Shown piece after piece: positions 25,682 to 34,912 of a stretch of DNA of 64,000 nucleotides. Made by a program: the position numbers and the translations under genes. Source of the stretch: an uncultured Muribaculaceae bacterium. GTDB lineage: Bacteria; Bacteroidota; Bacteroidia; Bacteroidales; Muribaculaceae. Below the pieces are notes generated by a model. That model saw nothing but the letters and a program-made list of their open reading frames with translations, searched no databases and was not told where the DNA came from. Numbering within the stretch: position 1 is the first letter of the stretch; each line of letters begins with the position of its first letter. Location of the stretch: assembly GCA_947381945.1 (NCBI GenBank), contig CANCXM010000003.1:62001-126000 (forward strand). The letters run 5' to 3'.

Positions 25682-26829
25682 AAGAGGACTTCAACAAACT
25701 CCGGCTCAAGCATCACGGCGACCCTGTGATGATGGAGGAAATACTGCAACGCGAGTGCCGCTACAAGACAGCCTCAAAACTGCCCGACACCCTTCGCAAT
25801 CAGAATTTCCGTTTTCCGTCACTCGCTGTTGCCGAAATGGCGACTTCAGATGCTGTCGCCGGAATTCACGCATCAATGATTCCCGATGGTTCGACCGTCC
25901 TCGACATGACATGCGGACTGGGGATTGACTCATTTCACTTCGCAAGCAAAGCCACCGGTGTCACCGCAGTCGAGCTTGACAACAAAGCCTATCTCACAGC
26001 CGTCCACAATGTCGAAGCCCTCGGGCTCGGAAACATCAGGATTGTGGAGGGCGACAGCATTGCATTCATAAACTCCTGTCAGGAGCATTTCGACGTGATA
26101 TTCACCGACCCTGCCCGGCGCGATTCCGCAGGGCGCCACTTCGCGCTGCGCGATTGCTCGCCCGACATCATCCCGGCTCTTCCGATAATCCTCTCGCACT
26201 GCTCGACACTGATTGTCAAAGCCTCCCCGATGATCGACATCAAGGCAGCCGTCAATGAACTGCGCCGTGACTGCGCGGTCACGGTCATCGGCACGACCAA
26301 AGAATGTAAGGAAGTCGTATTCATCATCAATGCGACTTCCCCCGAGACTTCGACACCAAAGATAAGCGCAATTGACGCGAAAACAGTCAACGGCACTGAA
26401 TTCCGCTTCATCCCCGGACAGGCGGAAGAAGCGGAGCAGATTTTTTTGACACCGCGTCCGGGAATGTACCTCTACGAGCCCTACCCCGCCGTGATGAAAG
26501 GAGGAGGCATGAAAGTTATTCCGGAGCGCTACAATGTGGGCCGACTTCATCCCAACACAAACCTGTTCACCTCCGAGAAGCAAGTTGATGTCTTCCCGGG
26601 AGAATGTTTTGAAATCGAGGAAGTGTTGCCGTTTTCAAAACAGACTGTCAAAACCATCTCAAAATCTCATCCGACAATCAATGTCGCAACCCGCAACTTT
26701 CCTCTGACAGCCCCTCAGCTCGTTTCCAAGCTGAAAGTCAAGGATGGAGGCGACAAAATGCTCTTCGGAACTACCACCTGCGACGGCACCAAAATCCTCC
26801 TCATCACAACGATGGGCAAATGCCTGTAG
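25678..26829 (+). CDS. Class I SAM methyltransferase with THUMP-like domain
   Basis: 383 aa, GTG start overlapping the tsaB stop. The methyltransferase core shows VLDMTCGLGIDSFHFA (motif I), AVELD, VEGDSIAF and FTDPARRD (D-P-A-R near motif IV). The C-terminal part (about 280-383) resembles the THUMP-like domain of Bacteroidota proteins and includes the FPLTAPQLVSKLKVKDGGDKM segment. An RNA substrate is likely given the THUMP-like part, but the modified base is unknown. Coupling to tsaB points to tRNA modification (inference). Confidence 0.8.
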   Translation: MKEDFNKLRLKHHGDPVMMEEILQRECRYKTASKLPDTLRNQNFRFPSLAVAEMATSDAVAGIHASMIPDGSTVLDMTCGLGIDSFHFASKATGVTAVELDNKAYLTAVHNVEALGLGNIRIVEGDSIAFINSCQEHFDVIFTDPARRDSAGRHFALRDCSPDIIPALPIILSHCSTLIVKASPMIDIKAAVNELRRDCAVTVIGTTKECKEVVFIINATSPETSTPKISAIDAKTVNGTEFRFIPGQAEEAEQIFLTPRPGMYLYEPYPAVMKGGGMKVIPERYNVGRLHPNTNLFTSEKQVDVFPGECFEIEEVLPFSKQTVKTISKSHPTINVATRNFPLTAPQLVSKLKVKDGGDKMLFGTTTCDGTKILLITTMGKCL

Positions 26830-26883
26830 GAGGGTTTGCACTCAGTCACTACACGAGAAGTGCGACCCATAGAGCCATATTTT

Positions 26884-28833
26884 TCAGAATGCGTGGCTTA
26901 CAATCACAAATCCGTGGTTGGGATGGATAGTCACCGGGACAGCACCGGGATTCTTGACGGACAGCTTTTCAGTCTTGAGACTGTCAACGGGAGTGTCTGT
27001 GTAGATTTCCGCCGTCTGACCTTTTTGGAGCATCGGCAAGTTCAATTTCAGATTAATCGGATAGTCAAGGGCATTTACACCGCTGACATACCATCTGTCG
27101 CCATGCCGACGCGCAATGACCACATATTTCCCTGGACAACCATCGATGTAGCGGGTCTCATCCCACGTCGTCGGCACCTCCTTCATAAAAGCAATGGCAT
27201 CATCGGGCGCCTCAGCATAGCTTTCAGGCGTGAGGGCAAAGTTCTGTACGGGATTTTGGAATAGTATTGCCGTGGCAAGCTGAAAACCATCTGATGTGCG
27301 CCGGATGTTTCCGTGACGGTTCTCCTTCCCCATACGCTTGTTGAAGACAGTGCCACCATATTCCATCGAACCGACAGCATTGCGGATGAAGGGATGGAGG
27401 GTGGCGTTGAATGCCTCCTTGTCGCAGAAATCCTGCGAGAATATCAGATTTTCCGATGCCAACACCGCCTCGCTCCCGACATAATTGGGATAGAGCCGTT
27501 CCCATCCTCGCGGGAGTGTGCAACCGTGGAAAATCACACTTATTCCATAGTCGGCGGCATCACTGAGGATGTCTTCATATAGACGCATTGTCTCCTGCTT
27601 GTCTCCACCGAAAAAATCGACTTTAATGGTCTCGACACCCATGGCTTTCAACCATTTCATCTCTTTTTTGCGCGGAATCGGACGCGACATCAGATTCGTA
27701 GGACCCTGAACTATATCATTCCACCAACCGCTTGACGAATACCACACGGCAATCTTCACACCCTTACTGCGGGCATAGTCGGCAAGTTGTTCCATTCCGT
27801 CGCGTCCGATATTTGTATCCCACCAGTTGTCCACGAGTTCATGGTCATAACCCATATCGGCCGCAAGATCTATGAATTTCTTCTGGTCATCGAAATTGAT
27901 GCTTCCGTCCTGCCAGATAATCCAGCTCCAAGTCCCTCGGCCGGAGGTTTTGGTGTCCGCTTCATAGAGCGGATCGAGAGGTGCCCATGGGATGACGGTC
28001 TCCACAATTGGGCCGAGGTTGTCGGCAAATGTGAGAGTGCGCCACGGCGTGGCTCCCGGCAGTGATATTCCCGGTTCCGCGCTACCGTTACCATTGTTTT
28101 CCTTCTCCATCGGGTAGGTCAGTTTATACATGCCGTCGGAGAAATCACTCAACCGCGACGCGCAGTATGCCCCGTCAACTCCGGTCTCGCTGACAAGCAC
28201 CCATCCGCTGTCGCCAATATGGAACAGCGCCGGGAAAGTGTAGCCACATCCGAACTGCGAGGGCGTATCCATCGGAGCATCGTTGCTGTATTCCTCCTCA
28301 TAGCTTGGCTTGGTCCTTTTCCAACCTATCATAGGCTCGCTCTGCGGAGTGATGAATGTTGTCGCGTGGTCTGGAAAACGGAAACCGGTCGTTTCATCCA
28401 TGATGACCGCACTACCCGTATCCTTCTGTCGTGGAATCAAATAACGGAAAGCAATGTCGTTGTTCCCTACAAGCCATTCTATATCAAATTGTTGACCGGT
28501 GGAGTTGGTATAGGTTTCAACAAGACGGTTAGCTTCAAAATGGACTTCATCATGCTTGATTCTGTCCTGCTTGAAGTGTCTGACAAACTTGTCGGTGGAA
28601 TCTTTCACCACCGACAGGCCTCTGCTGAAATCGCCTATATCGGTTTTGAATCCAAGAGGCGAGTTTTCGAGCATCACGACTCCTTTGTGTCTTATAGAGT
28701 AAACAGGCGAACCGTCTTTCAACTCTGTGGTCAAAACTGTATTTCCATCAGGGCTCACAGTCTCTCTTGCTGCAATATCATTACCCACGATGAGCATGGC
28801 AATGGCCGTTATATATGATTCGTAGTGCATCAT
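26884..28833 (-). CDS. Glycoside hydrolase family 97, retaining alpha-galactosidase-like
   Basis: 649 aa with a short hydrophobic N-terminus that may be a signal peptide. N-terminal beta-sandwich (about 25-280), (beta/alpha)8 barrel (about 290-550) with WSWIIWQDG and HELVDNWWDT, then a C-terminal beta domain. IKVDFFGGDK places Asp406 where retaining GH97 members such as a Bacteroides alpha-galactosidase have their nucleophile; inverting SusB-type enzymes lack it. Glu455 (YVGSEA) is the acid/base candidate. It probably removes terminal alpha-linked galactose in the periplasm. It lies 35 bp behind the GH127 gene, likely one transcript. Confidence 0.88.
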   Translation of the reverse strand: MMHYESYITAIAMLIVGNDIAARETVSPDGNTVLTTELKDGSPVYSIRHKGVVMLENSPLGFKTDIGDFSRGLSVVKDSTDKFVRHFKQDRIKHDEVHFEANRLVETYTNSTGQQFDIEWLVGNNDIAFRYLIPRQKDTGSAVIMDETTGFRFPDHATTFITPQSEPMIGWKRTKPSYEEEYSNDAPMDTPSQFGCGYTFPALFHIGDSGWVLVSETGVDGAYCASRLSDFSDGMYKLTYPMEKENNGNGSAEPGISLPGATPWRTLTFADNLGPIVETVIPWAPLDPLYEADTKTSGRGTWSWIIWQDGSINFDDQKKFIDLAADMGYDHELVDNWWDTNIGRDGMEQLADYARSKGVKIAVWYSSSGWWNDIVQGPTNLMSRPIPRKKEMKWLKAMGVETIKVDFFGGDKQETMRLYEDILSDAADYGISVIFHGCTLPRGWERLYPNYVGSEAVLASENLIFSQDFCDKEAFNATLHPFIRNAVGSMEYGGTVFNKRMGKENRHGNIRRTSDGFQLATAILFQNPVQNFALTPESYAEAPDDAIAFMKEVPTTWDETRYIDGCPGKYVVIARRHGDRWYVSGVNALDYPINLKLNLPMLQKGQTAEIYTDTPVDSLKTEKLSVKNPGAVPVTIHPNHGFVIVSHAF

Positions 28834-28868
28834 GATGTATTAAAAGATGGATTGCAGGGGCTATGGTC

Positions 28869-30905
28869 TCAGCGTGTTTCGAATTCGTTGCGGAAGTCAT
28901 CATTTGTCTTGACCAGCGGACGGGTTGCAGATGGCGACATGGGAAGCCATACACTCATCTGTCCCTGTCCACGGTGCGCCCATGCGTAGTAAGGTATGAG
29001 CGAAAGATTTACATCTTTAAGAGCGAGGTTTCCATCTGCTGCCCGCGTCAGGAGCTGCGCTTTTCCGCGAAGGATTGTTATACCGTTGAGACAATCTTTG
29101 TTTTCAGCCTCGAACCCTGTTGCCGGATTCACGACGGCCTGCTGGATGTCGAAATCATTGTCGGGCCATTCGGCACAATAGACAAGCGGACCTCTCTCAA
29201 TGGCCACACGGCCAACATCGGCCTTGACATTATCGTTGGCCGCAATCATTCTCGGAGTCATGTCGAAGTTTAGTTCAACGGTATCGCCCTTCCTCCATTT
29301 GCGGGTAATGGTCATATAACCTTTGTCGAGTTCGCTTTTGACCTCTTCACCGTTCACTCTGACACTGTAAGGAGTGGCTGATGTATTCCCTATATAGGAA
29401 TAGAGGTCGCCTGGAACCGGCTTGCCTTGAAGTCTGCCGGGGATTCTGAGTTTAAGCGAGAATTCTCCCGCACGGTTTCCGTCAATACTTACCGTCACGT
29501 TACCTTCGCGGGTGTAGTCGCCTTTCTGAGACAGCGTCACCTTTTTTCCTCCAACCGAAAGCTCAGATGAGTTACCTATATAGAGGTTGACATACACATC
29601 CTTATCCTTCACGGCATACACATAACCGGGAAGCGACGGGATGAAACGGCAGATGTTTGACGGACAGCACGCACACCCGAACCAAGGTTGACGTTCGTAG
29701 TTCCCCTCGCTTGCCAAGGGATTAGGATAGAAGAATTTACCACCGTCGATGGACATTCCCGCTATCAGACCGTTGTAGAGTGTGCGTTCGACAACATCAT
29801 AATACTTCGCATCACCGTGAAGAAGGAAAAGGCGATGGTTGACATATACGTTACCGATTGCAGCGCAGGTCTCACAGTAAGCCTCTTCGTTGGGCAGGAC
29901 ATAGTTGGCATCAAAGGCCTCACCCTTGTGTGTGGCACCGATACCACCTGTGATATAGTACTTTTTGTTTACGATGTTGTCCCAGATTCTGTCTATTGCA
30001 TTGATGTAGGCGCTGTCACCAGTAAGGGCTGCCACATCAGCCATTCCCGCATACATATAAGAGGCGCGGACAGCATGGCCCACGGCCTCGTCCTGCTCCA
30101 CCACCGGCTTGTGTGCCTGACTGTAGAAATCCTTGCGTGCGGTGTAGCCGCGCTTGTCAAGGAAAAATTTAGCCTGGTCAAGATACTTCCTGTCACCGGT
30201 GACAAGATAAAGACGTGCGAGAGCCATCTCGGCAATCTGATGTCCAGGGACGAGTGTGAGCTGACCGGGAGCCTCGCCTATCGACCGGCATACGCAGTCG
30301 GCATAGCGTATGGCTATGTCGAGGAAATTCCGTTTCCCGGTTGCCTGATAGTGAGCCACAGCCCCGTCTATCATGTGACCTAAATTATAGAACTCATGGC
30401 TGAGGATCTCCACTCTTTCCCATCTCTTGCCCGGAGCCATCCATGAATGTGGTTTGGCAGGATTCATGGTGAAGGACGTGTTCAGATAACCATCCTCTTC
30501 CTGCGCTCCGGCCACGATGGTCAGGACGCTGTCAATATAAGCCTCCAGTTTCTTGTCAGGATAAGTCTGGAGAAGATAGCTCGCACCTTCGATGGTCTTG
30601 TAGACATCCGTATCATCAAACGGAAAGCCACCCACCTCGTAACTCTCACTCGGATTGGCAGCCTTTATGAAATTGTCATAGCGTCCGCTTTCCTCGCATT
30701 TACTGAATGCAAGAGGTATGGTCACATTGCGTGCAGCATCAAGACGCTGTCCCCAGAACGTATCATCTATCTTTACGGAAGTGAACGGGACAGGCTCGAT
30801 GGGATAACCGTGATGGGTCGTTCCGGCATTGGACACTGAAGCATTTGCTGCGTTGACGGCCAGACCAAAGGTGGCGAAGATCAAGGCGGAGAATATTGAT
30901 TTCAT
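28869..30905 (-). CDS. Glycoside hydrolase family 127, beta-L-arabinofuranosidase-like
   Basis: 678 aa from ATG 30905, which begins a clean signal peptide (MKSIFSALIFATFGLAVNAA); the frame is open 36 codons further but those residues are not signal-like. An (alpha/alpha)6 barrel with the full GH127 active-site set by comparison with the Bifidobacterium enzyme HypBA1: E329, E345 and C347 (in AYCETCA) and the C413/C414 pair in GCACCPSN, which bind zinc and supply the Cys nucleophile. It should release beta-L-arabinofuranose from plant glycans. No SusC/SusD pair is in the window. Upstream repeats may be its operator. Confidence 0.92.
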   Translation of the reverse strand: MKSIFSALIFATFGLAVNAANASVSNAGTTHHGYPIEPVPFTSVKIDDTFWGQRLDAARNVTIPLAFSKCEESGRYDNFIKAANPSESYEVGGFPFDDTDVYKTIEGASYLLQTYPDKKLEAYIDSVLTIVAGAQEEDGYLNTSFTMNPAKPHSWMAPGKRWERVEILSHEFYNLGHMIDGAVAHYQATGKRNFLDIAIRYADCVCRSIGEAPGQLTLVPGHQIAEMALARLYLVTGDRKYLDQAKFFLDKRGYTARKDFYSQAHKPVVEQDEAVGHAVRASYMYAGMADVAALTGDSAYINAIDRIWDNIVNKKYYITGGIGATHKGEAFDANYVLPNEEAYCETCAAIGNVYVNHRLFLLHGDAKYYDVVERTLYNGLIAGMSIDGGKFFYPNPLASEGNYERQPWFGCACCPSNICRFIPSLPGYVYAVKDKDVYVNLYIGNSSELSVGGKKVTLSQKGDYTREGNVTVSIDGNRAGEFSLKLRIPGRLQGKPVPGDLYSYIGNTSATPYSVRVNGEEVKSELDKGYMTITRKWRKGDTVELNFDMTPRMIAANDNVKADVGRVAIERGPLVYCAEWPDNDFDIQQAVVNPATGFEAENKDCLNGITILRGKAQLLTRAADGNLALKDVNLSLIPYYAWAHRGQGQMSVWLPMSPSATRPLVKTNDDFRNEFETR

Positions 30906-30966
30906 CTGTACGGAATGATTGGTTTTTGAATTAAGGCAGATTGGTCGGAATAAAGATTTCCTTTTG

Positions 30967-30974
30967 CAAATATA
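30967..30974 (-). promoter_or_regulatory. Promoter box for GH127-GH97 operon
   Basis: TATATTTG on the minus strand (TAnnTTTG), 61 bp before the start codon of the GH127 gene. No good -33 element is present, which would fit a promoter needing an activator. Confidence 0.55.
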
Positions 30975-31005
30975 GCCATTACAATGAAGAAGTAGCGTTA
31001 AAAAT

Positions 31006-31072
31006 TCAATCAATAACGTTTAAAAATCAATCAAAATGTCACTTTTAATGCGGAATGAATCAATCAATAACG
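31006..31072. promoter_or_regulatory. Direct repeats upstream of the glycosidase operon
   Basis: TCAATCAATAACG occurs at 31006-31018 and again at 31060-31072; between them ATCAATCAAAA (31025-31035) is a partial third copy. They sit 30-100 bp upstream of the -7 box of the GH127 gene. Candidate sites of a sugar-responsive regulator. Confidence 0.4.
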
Positions 31073-31189
31073 ATTTTGATTCATTTGAGGACCAAATATG
31101 AATGAAATATGTCGCCTAAGGTAAAAACTGCAAAAGAGACAGCAAGAAGAAATAAACTTTTAGGCTTTTTGGGATGTTGGTATGTTACC

Positions 31190-31240
31190 TTAAAATCATC
31201 TGCCTTCGCAATCTTCGGCAGTTTTATGGTAATAACCTTT
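31190..31240 (+). promoter_or_regulatory. Hairpin/inverted repeat upstream of katA
   Basis: CTGCC and GGCAG around a 12-nt loop, flanked by AAAA and TTTT with a 4-base bulge, lie about 60 bp before the katA start. It may be an operator or an RNA hairpin in the leader. I could not recognise a clear OxyR site or a -7 box. Confidence 0.3.
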
Positions 31241-31284
31241 TATAATTTAATCATACTTACACCTCACAACCAATTAAAGATTGT

Positions 31285-32784
31285 ATGGACAAAAAGACAC
31301 TCACCTCTGAAAACGGCCGTCCGATTGCCGACAACCAGAATGTTCAGACAGCAGGTCTACGCGGACCGATGACAGTTCAAGATCCGTGGTATATTGAAAA
31401 AATCTCCCATTTCGACAGGGAAGTAATCCCCGAAAGAAGAATGCACGCCAAAGGCTCTGGTGCTTTCGGTAGATTCACCGTCACCCATGATTTGAAGGAT
31501 GTCACCCGCGCCTCGATTTTTTCCGAAGCCGGCAAGCAGACTCCATGTCTGGTCCGTTTCTCGACGGTTGCAGGCGAACGTGGAGCTGCCGACGCGGAGC
31601 GCGACATCCGCGGATTTGCAATGAAATTCTACACCGATGCCGGCAACTGGGATCTGGTAGGCAACAACACCCCGGTGTTTTTCCTCCGCGACCCGCTGAA
31701 ATTCCCGGACCTGAACCATGCCATAAAGCGTGACCCTCGGACAGGAATGAGAAACCCGACAAGCAACTGGGATTTCTGGACCCTACTGCCCGAAGCACTC
31801 CATCAGGTGACCATCACCATGTCGCCCCGAGGTATCCCCGCCTCTTTCCGCCACATGCACGGTTTCGGAAGCCACACCTACAGTTTCATTGACAAAAACA
31901 ACAGGCGCACATGGGTGAAGTTCCACTTCATAACCCAGCAGGGAATCAAGAATCTCACAGATGCGGAAGCCGAGGCAATCATCGCCAAGGACCGCGAGTC
32001 GAATCAGCGAGATCTTTTCGAGGCAATCGAACGGGGCGATTTCCCCAAGTGGAAACTTTATGTGCAGCTCATGACCGAGGATGAGGCCAAGACTTACCAC
32101 ATCAATCCCTTCGACCTCACAAAAGTGTGGTATCACAAAGATTTCCCTCTGCGCGAAGTCGGTGTTCTTGAACTCAACCGCAACCCTGAGAATTTCTATG
32201 CCGAAATCGAGCAGGCAGCATTCAATCCCACCAACATCGTGGACGGCATCGGACTTTCGCCCGACAAAATGCTTCAGGGACGTCTTTTCTCCTACGGCGA
32301 TGCACAGCGCTACCGTCTTGGCGTTAACCATAATCTGATTCCTGTCAATCAGCCAAAGTGTCCGTTCCATTCCTATCATCGCGACGGAAAGATGCGCACC
32401 GACGGCAATCTCGGTGCCACAATCAACTACGAACCGAACAGCTTCGGCGAATGGAAAGACTCGCCCGACCGCAAGGAACCTCCGATGGAACTCCACGGCG
32501 ACATGTTCAACTATAACGAACGGGAATTCGACGATGACTACTACACACAGCCCGGCAAACTGTGGAGGCTCATGAGTGCTGAAGACAAAGCTGCGACATG
32601 CTCCAACACAGCAACACAGATGGCCGGAGTGCCACTTTTCATCAAACAACGCCATGTCAGAGCCTGTCACCTCGCTGATAACGAATACGGCAAAATGCTC
32701 GCCGACGCTCTCGGAATCAGTCTGGACGAAGCCCTCATCGCCGAAGATCCGGCACATCCCTCCTGGGACAAACGCAAGCTCTGA
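31285..32784 (+). CDS. katA: Monofunctional heme catalase, clade 3 type
   Basis: 499 aa, the small-subunit length. The distal His region [39 protein letters not shown], the [12 protein letters not shown]sn loop and the proximal heme-ligand signature [14 protein letters not shown] are intact. It splits hydrogen peroxide into water and oxygen in the cytosol, giving this anaerobe oxygen tolerance. Transcribed alone with a hairpin before and a terminator after. Marks the last ordinary gene before the accessory island. Confidence 0.97.
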   Translation: MDKKTLTSENGRPIADNQNVQTAGLRGPMTVQDPWYIEKISHFDREVIPERRMHAKGSGAFGRFTVTHDLKDVTRASIFSEAGKQTPCLVRFSTVAGERGAADAERDIRGFAMKFYTDAGNWDLVGNNTPVFFLRDPLKFPDLNHAIKRDPRTGMRNPTSNWDFWTLLPEALHQVTITMSPRGIPASFRHMHGFGSHTYSFIDKNNRRTWVKFHFITQQGIKNLTDAEAEAIIAKDRESNQRDLFEAIERGDFPKWKLYVQLMTEDEAKTYHINPFDLTKVWYHKDFPLREVGVLELNRNPENFYAEIEQAAFNPTNIVDGIGLSPDKMLQGRLFSYGDAQRYRLGVNHNLIPVNQPKCPFHSYHRDGKMRTDGNLGATINYEPNSFGEWKDSPDRKEPPMELHGDMFNYNEREFDDDYYTQPGKLWRLMSAEDKAATCSNTATQMAGVPLFIKQRHVRACHLADNEYGKMLADALGISLDEALIAEDPAHPSWDKRKL

Positions 32785-32840
32785 ACGGATTAATTTCACC
32801 AAGCCCAAGGCAACTGACAGGGCTTATACAATAATTAAAA

Positions 32841-32890
32841 CTGCGTCCAAAAAGCCAGACAGAGGTCTTTTTGGACGCAGTGTATTTTGT
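32841..32890 (+). terminator. Intrinsic terminator after katA
   Basis: CTGCGTCCAAAAAGCC (32841-32856) mirrors GGTCTTTTTGGACGCAG (32864-32880) with one mismatch near the loop; a T-rich tail follows. It also faces the end of the minus-strand island operon. Confidence 0.75.
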
Positions 32891-33127
32891 TTATTCTTCG
32901 AAAATATCCTCGATTTCATCTATGATCTGCTGGTTGGCTTCAAACATTTCTTTAAGAGCTGCCGGCAAGCGTTTCCCTAACAGCATACAGCCGATGACTG
33001 TGCCAATCATGGTTTTTAACAGTCCGTGATGGGGTGGCCCTACAAAGGATGCTATTCCTGCGATTAATCCAATTAGTGCGCCATATTTCATCAACTTCAG
33101 TTGAGCTTTGGCCATTCTTTGCATCAT
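32891..33127 (-). CDS. Small glycine-rich membrane protein
   Basis: 78 aa. Two hydrophobic stretches with glycine-zipper spacing (YGALIGLIAGIASFVG and MIGTVIGCMLLGK) are followed by an acidic amphipathic C-terminus (FEANQQIIDEIEDIFEE). Its ATG overlaps the stop of the second FtsZ-like gene (ATGA), so it is translationally coupled to it. Not a family I recognise. Coupling suggests a membrane anchor or effector for the FtsZ-like proteins (inference). Confidence 0.6.
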   Translation of the reverse strand: MMQRMAKAQLKLMKYGALIGLIAGIASFVGPPHHGLLKTMIGTVIGCMLLGKRLPAALKEMFEANQQIIDEIEDIFEE

Positions 33128-33858
33128 GGTTCCAACTCCTTTCCTGATACTATTACTGTTAGGCGAACTTCATCCGTTGGCACTCTGTCATCTCGAAACA
33201 ATCCCCAGATTGCATTGACTTCATCCGGGAACTGCAGTATAAATTCAGAAAGAGGCTGCACTTCACATATATTTAGTGGAGGATTGATATTGCTGTTGAA
33301 AAAGATTGAAATTATAATGTTTTCCACTGAGCCAAACTCCTCCTTCAAGATTACATTTTTAATTTTGGAAATGGCATCAGACACTCGTCCATCGACACCA
33401 TTTCCAAAAGTTTCAAATACTTTGAAGAAATCTGAATTGCGCAGGACTGAATGTATATCGCTGAAAGCTATAGCGATGAGACCATTAGTGAACAGTATCT
33501 CAAGAATCGCCTTAACTGCCACATACATATTTTCAAGCCGGGCCACCAACTGAGCATCACAAAATTTGGTTTTGCTTACAATCCGGCTATTTGACACGAT
33601 GAGAGTCAAGACCCCGGCCTGATAAAAACTTTTTGCAGCAGCTACGACCGAATCAGTGCACTCATCAACCAATATGATGACCATCCGGTCTTCATCAGTT
33701 GGCGAAGGCAATAGTTCAGGACTGGTTATTTTGGTGGAAACACCATCATATCCTAAGGCGCTGATTTTGTCAAGAATCGGTTTTAAACTCTCACCAATCC
33801 CGAATACGTGAAAACTTGTAGGAAAATTGTTGGTGTAGTCGTTTGATAAATCGTCCAT
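33124..33858 (-). CDS. Degenerate FtsZ/tubulin-like protein with FtsZ C-terminal half (FtsZ-like B)
   Basis: 244 aa. The last 120 residues follow FtsZ closely: a T7-like segment IAIAFSDIHSVL (FtsZ has NxDFADV; the Asn and first catalytic Asp are replaced, the last Asp stays), then LNICEVQPLSEF and the strand pair NAIWGLFRDDR, DEVRLTVIVSGKE that match FtsZ NIIFGAVIDD and DEVRITVIATG. The N-terminal half keeps the strand order (FHVFGIGES, RMVIILVDE, LTLIVS) but has no GGGTGTG T4 loop, so it probably does not bind GTP alone. Far shorter than cell-division FtsZ (over 300 aa). Partner of the FtsZ-like A gene two upstream; hairpin 33889-33910 precedes it. Confidence 0.65.
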   Translation of the reverse strand: MDDLSNDYTNNFPTSFHVFGIGESLKPILDKISALGYDGVSTKITSPELLPSPTDEDRMVIILVDECTDSVVAAAKSFYQAGVLTLIVSNSRIVSKTKFCDAQLVARLENMYVAVKAILEILFTNGLIAIAFSDIHSVLRNSDFFKVFETFGNGVDGRVSDAISKIKNVILKEEFGSVENIIISIFFNSNINPPLNICEVQPLSEFILQFPDEVNAIWGLFRDDRVPTDEVRLTVIVSGKELEP

Positions 33859-33888
33859 TTGGATGAAAATTTAGGTTGAACAGGATAA

Positions 33889-33910
33889 CGGTCAACAATA
33901 ATGTTGACCG
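33889..33910 (-). promoter_or_regulatory. Hairpin between small gene and FtsZ-like B
   Basis: CGGTCAAC (33889-33896) and GTTGACCG (33903-33910) form a perfect 8-bp stem with a 6-nt loop in the 73-bp gap, extendable with A-T pairs. No T-run, so an attenuator, processing site or operator rather than a full terminator. Confidence 0.45.
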
Positions 33911-33931
33911 CTATTCAAGTGAGTGGTTGAG

Positions 33932-34147
33932 TTAGAGTTTCTCGATGATTAGATTGTTGCCATTGATGTATCCGTCAGGGAAATCAACGTTATACTTCAT
34001 CTTCAACTGACGCTTAAACTCAGCCTTTGTCGCTGTACACCAAGGGAGTGTGCTTGCGTTGTACGATACTTCGGCGGTCATCCCGGCTTCGAGACGCTTG
34101 CCATTGCTGACCAACAGCTTTTTAGTGGTTACTTTGAATAGTGCCAT
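33932..34147 (-). CDS. Small DUF6140-like protein
   Basis: 71 aa. Pattern FKVT-x-K at the start, GKRLEAGMTAEVSYNAST in the middle and a NNLIIEKL end. It recalls the small Bacteroidota family I know as DUF6140 and shares the FKVT start and IIEKL end with the 67-aa protein at 41927-42130 in the other arm. Function unknown. TAACTTTG at 34174-34181 is a candidate -7 box, so this gene and the two after it may have their own promoter between the two FtsZ-like genes. Confidence 0.55.
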   Translation of the reverse strand: MALFKVTTKKLLVSNGKRLEAGMTAEVSYNASTLPWCTATKAEFKRQLKMKYNVDFPDGYINGNNLIIEKL

Positions 34148-34211
34148 ATATGATTTATTTAATGGTTACGCCGCAAAGTTATACCGACGATGTATCAGAT
34201 TAGGTGTCAGG

Positions 34212-34898
34212 TTACGCCAAATCGTCAAAAAGATGTTTCCGCTCTGTTTCTGTAATCTGGAGATAAGCGTCACCGACCATTCTTATCAATTGAGACCTTT
34301 CGGGTTGATATTTCTTTGGAATCAGACACCTAAGTTGCTCATTGTTCATCTGAGATAACTCTTTAAGGGTATGACAAGTGAGAGCATTGGACATGGTCTC
34401 TACTAATGGTTTATTCATTTCGTCCATCATTAGATTCTCAACCTGTTCTAGGCCATCATTGTATTGCTGGAATGTTAGATTCCCGGTACACATCATAAGA
34501 TGCCATGCGTTATAGGCAAGATCATTCTTAGCCGGACCTTCAAATTTATAAGGCATTGAGAATACATTGCAGACGAACTTGCTTCGAAGAATGGCATTAA
34601 GGGAAATGAGAGGTGCATATTTTGTCCCGGTCTTTCCTCCGAGGGTTGTGCATACAATTATGGTATCTGCTGTCCCGTTAAGAGCCTCATCGACCAAACT
34701 TGCGAGGTTTGATTTTACCTTTCCACGACCGAACTTCTTAAAAAGAATGCTCTTATCAGCTTTCTCTGCATTTTTCTCTAGTTGTTCCTTGTCTGTATCA
34801 ACAACAATAAATTGATGTTCAGGAAATATCCCAGCTTTTATAATGTCGGTGGCGACATTGAATCCTCCATTTCCGACAGAGATGATTGTTACACTCAT
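34212..34898 (-). CDS. Divergent FtsZ-like GTPase, GTP-binding half (FtsZ-like A)
   Basis: 228 aa. The N-terminal 125 residues follow the FtsZ GTPase domain in order: T1 ISVGNGGFNVATDIIKAGI, T2 VVDTDKEQL, a T3-like KFGRGK, the tubulin signature T4 as LGGKTGTKYAP (FtsZ GGGTGTGAAP) and the T5 strand MPYKFEG. After that it turns into helices with no T7 loop and no FtsZ C-terminal domain, so it lacks the residues that trigger hydrolysis in the neighbouring subunit. It is clearly not the cell-division gene. The complementary half occurs two genes downstream. It starts 14 bp after the exonuclease relic, within the same minus-strand row as a WYL regulator and a nuclease-like gene. Confidence 0.72.
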   Translation of the reverse strand: MSVTIISVGNGGFNVATDIIKAGIFPEHQFIVVDTDKEQLEKNAEKADKSILFKKFGRGKVKSNLASLVDEALNGTADTIIVCTTLGGKTGTKYAPLISLNAILRSKFVCNVFSMPYKFEGPAKNDLAYNAWHLMMCTGNLTFQQYNDGLEQVENLMMDEMNKPLVETMSNALTCHTLKELSQMNNEQLRCLIPKKYQPERSQLIRMVGDAYLQITETERKHLFDDLA

Positions 34899-34912
34899 GT
34901 TTGTTGGTTTTA

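Noticed and set aside
26830..26883. Terminator between the methyltransferase and GH97 genes
   Set aside because: No stem of useful length with a T-run could be found in the 54-bp gap.
30967..31072. Repeat cluster as a CRISPR array
   Set aside because: Only two full copies of 13 bp with unequal gaps and no cas genes; no CRISPR array is seen in the window.
31783..32808. Open frame of 341 codons antisense to katA
   Set aside because: A shadow of the well-conserved catalase codons; no domain, no start context.
34212..34898. Reading FtsZ-like A as the cell-division gene ftsZ
   Set aside because: Too short, no C-terminal domain or tail, altered T4 loop, and no division genes (ftsA, ftsQ, mur) nearby.
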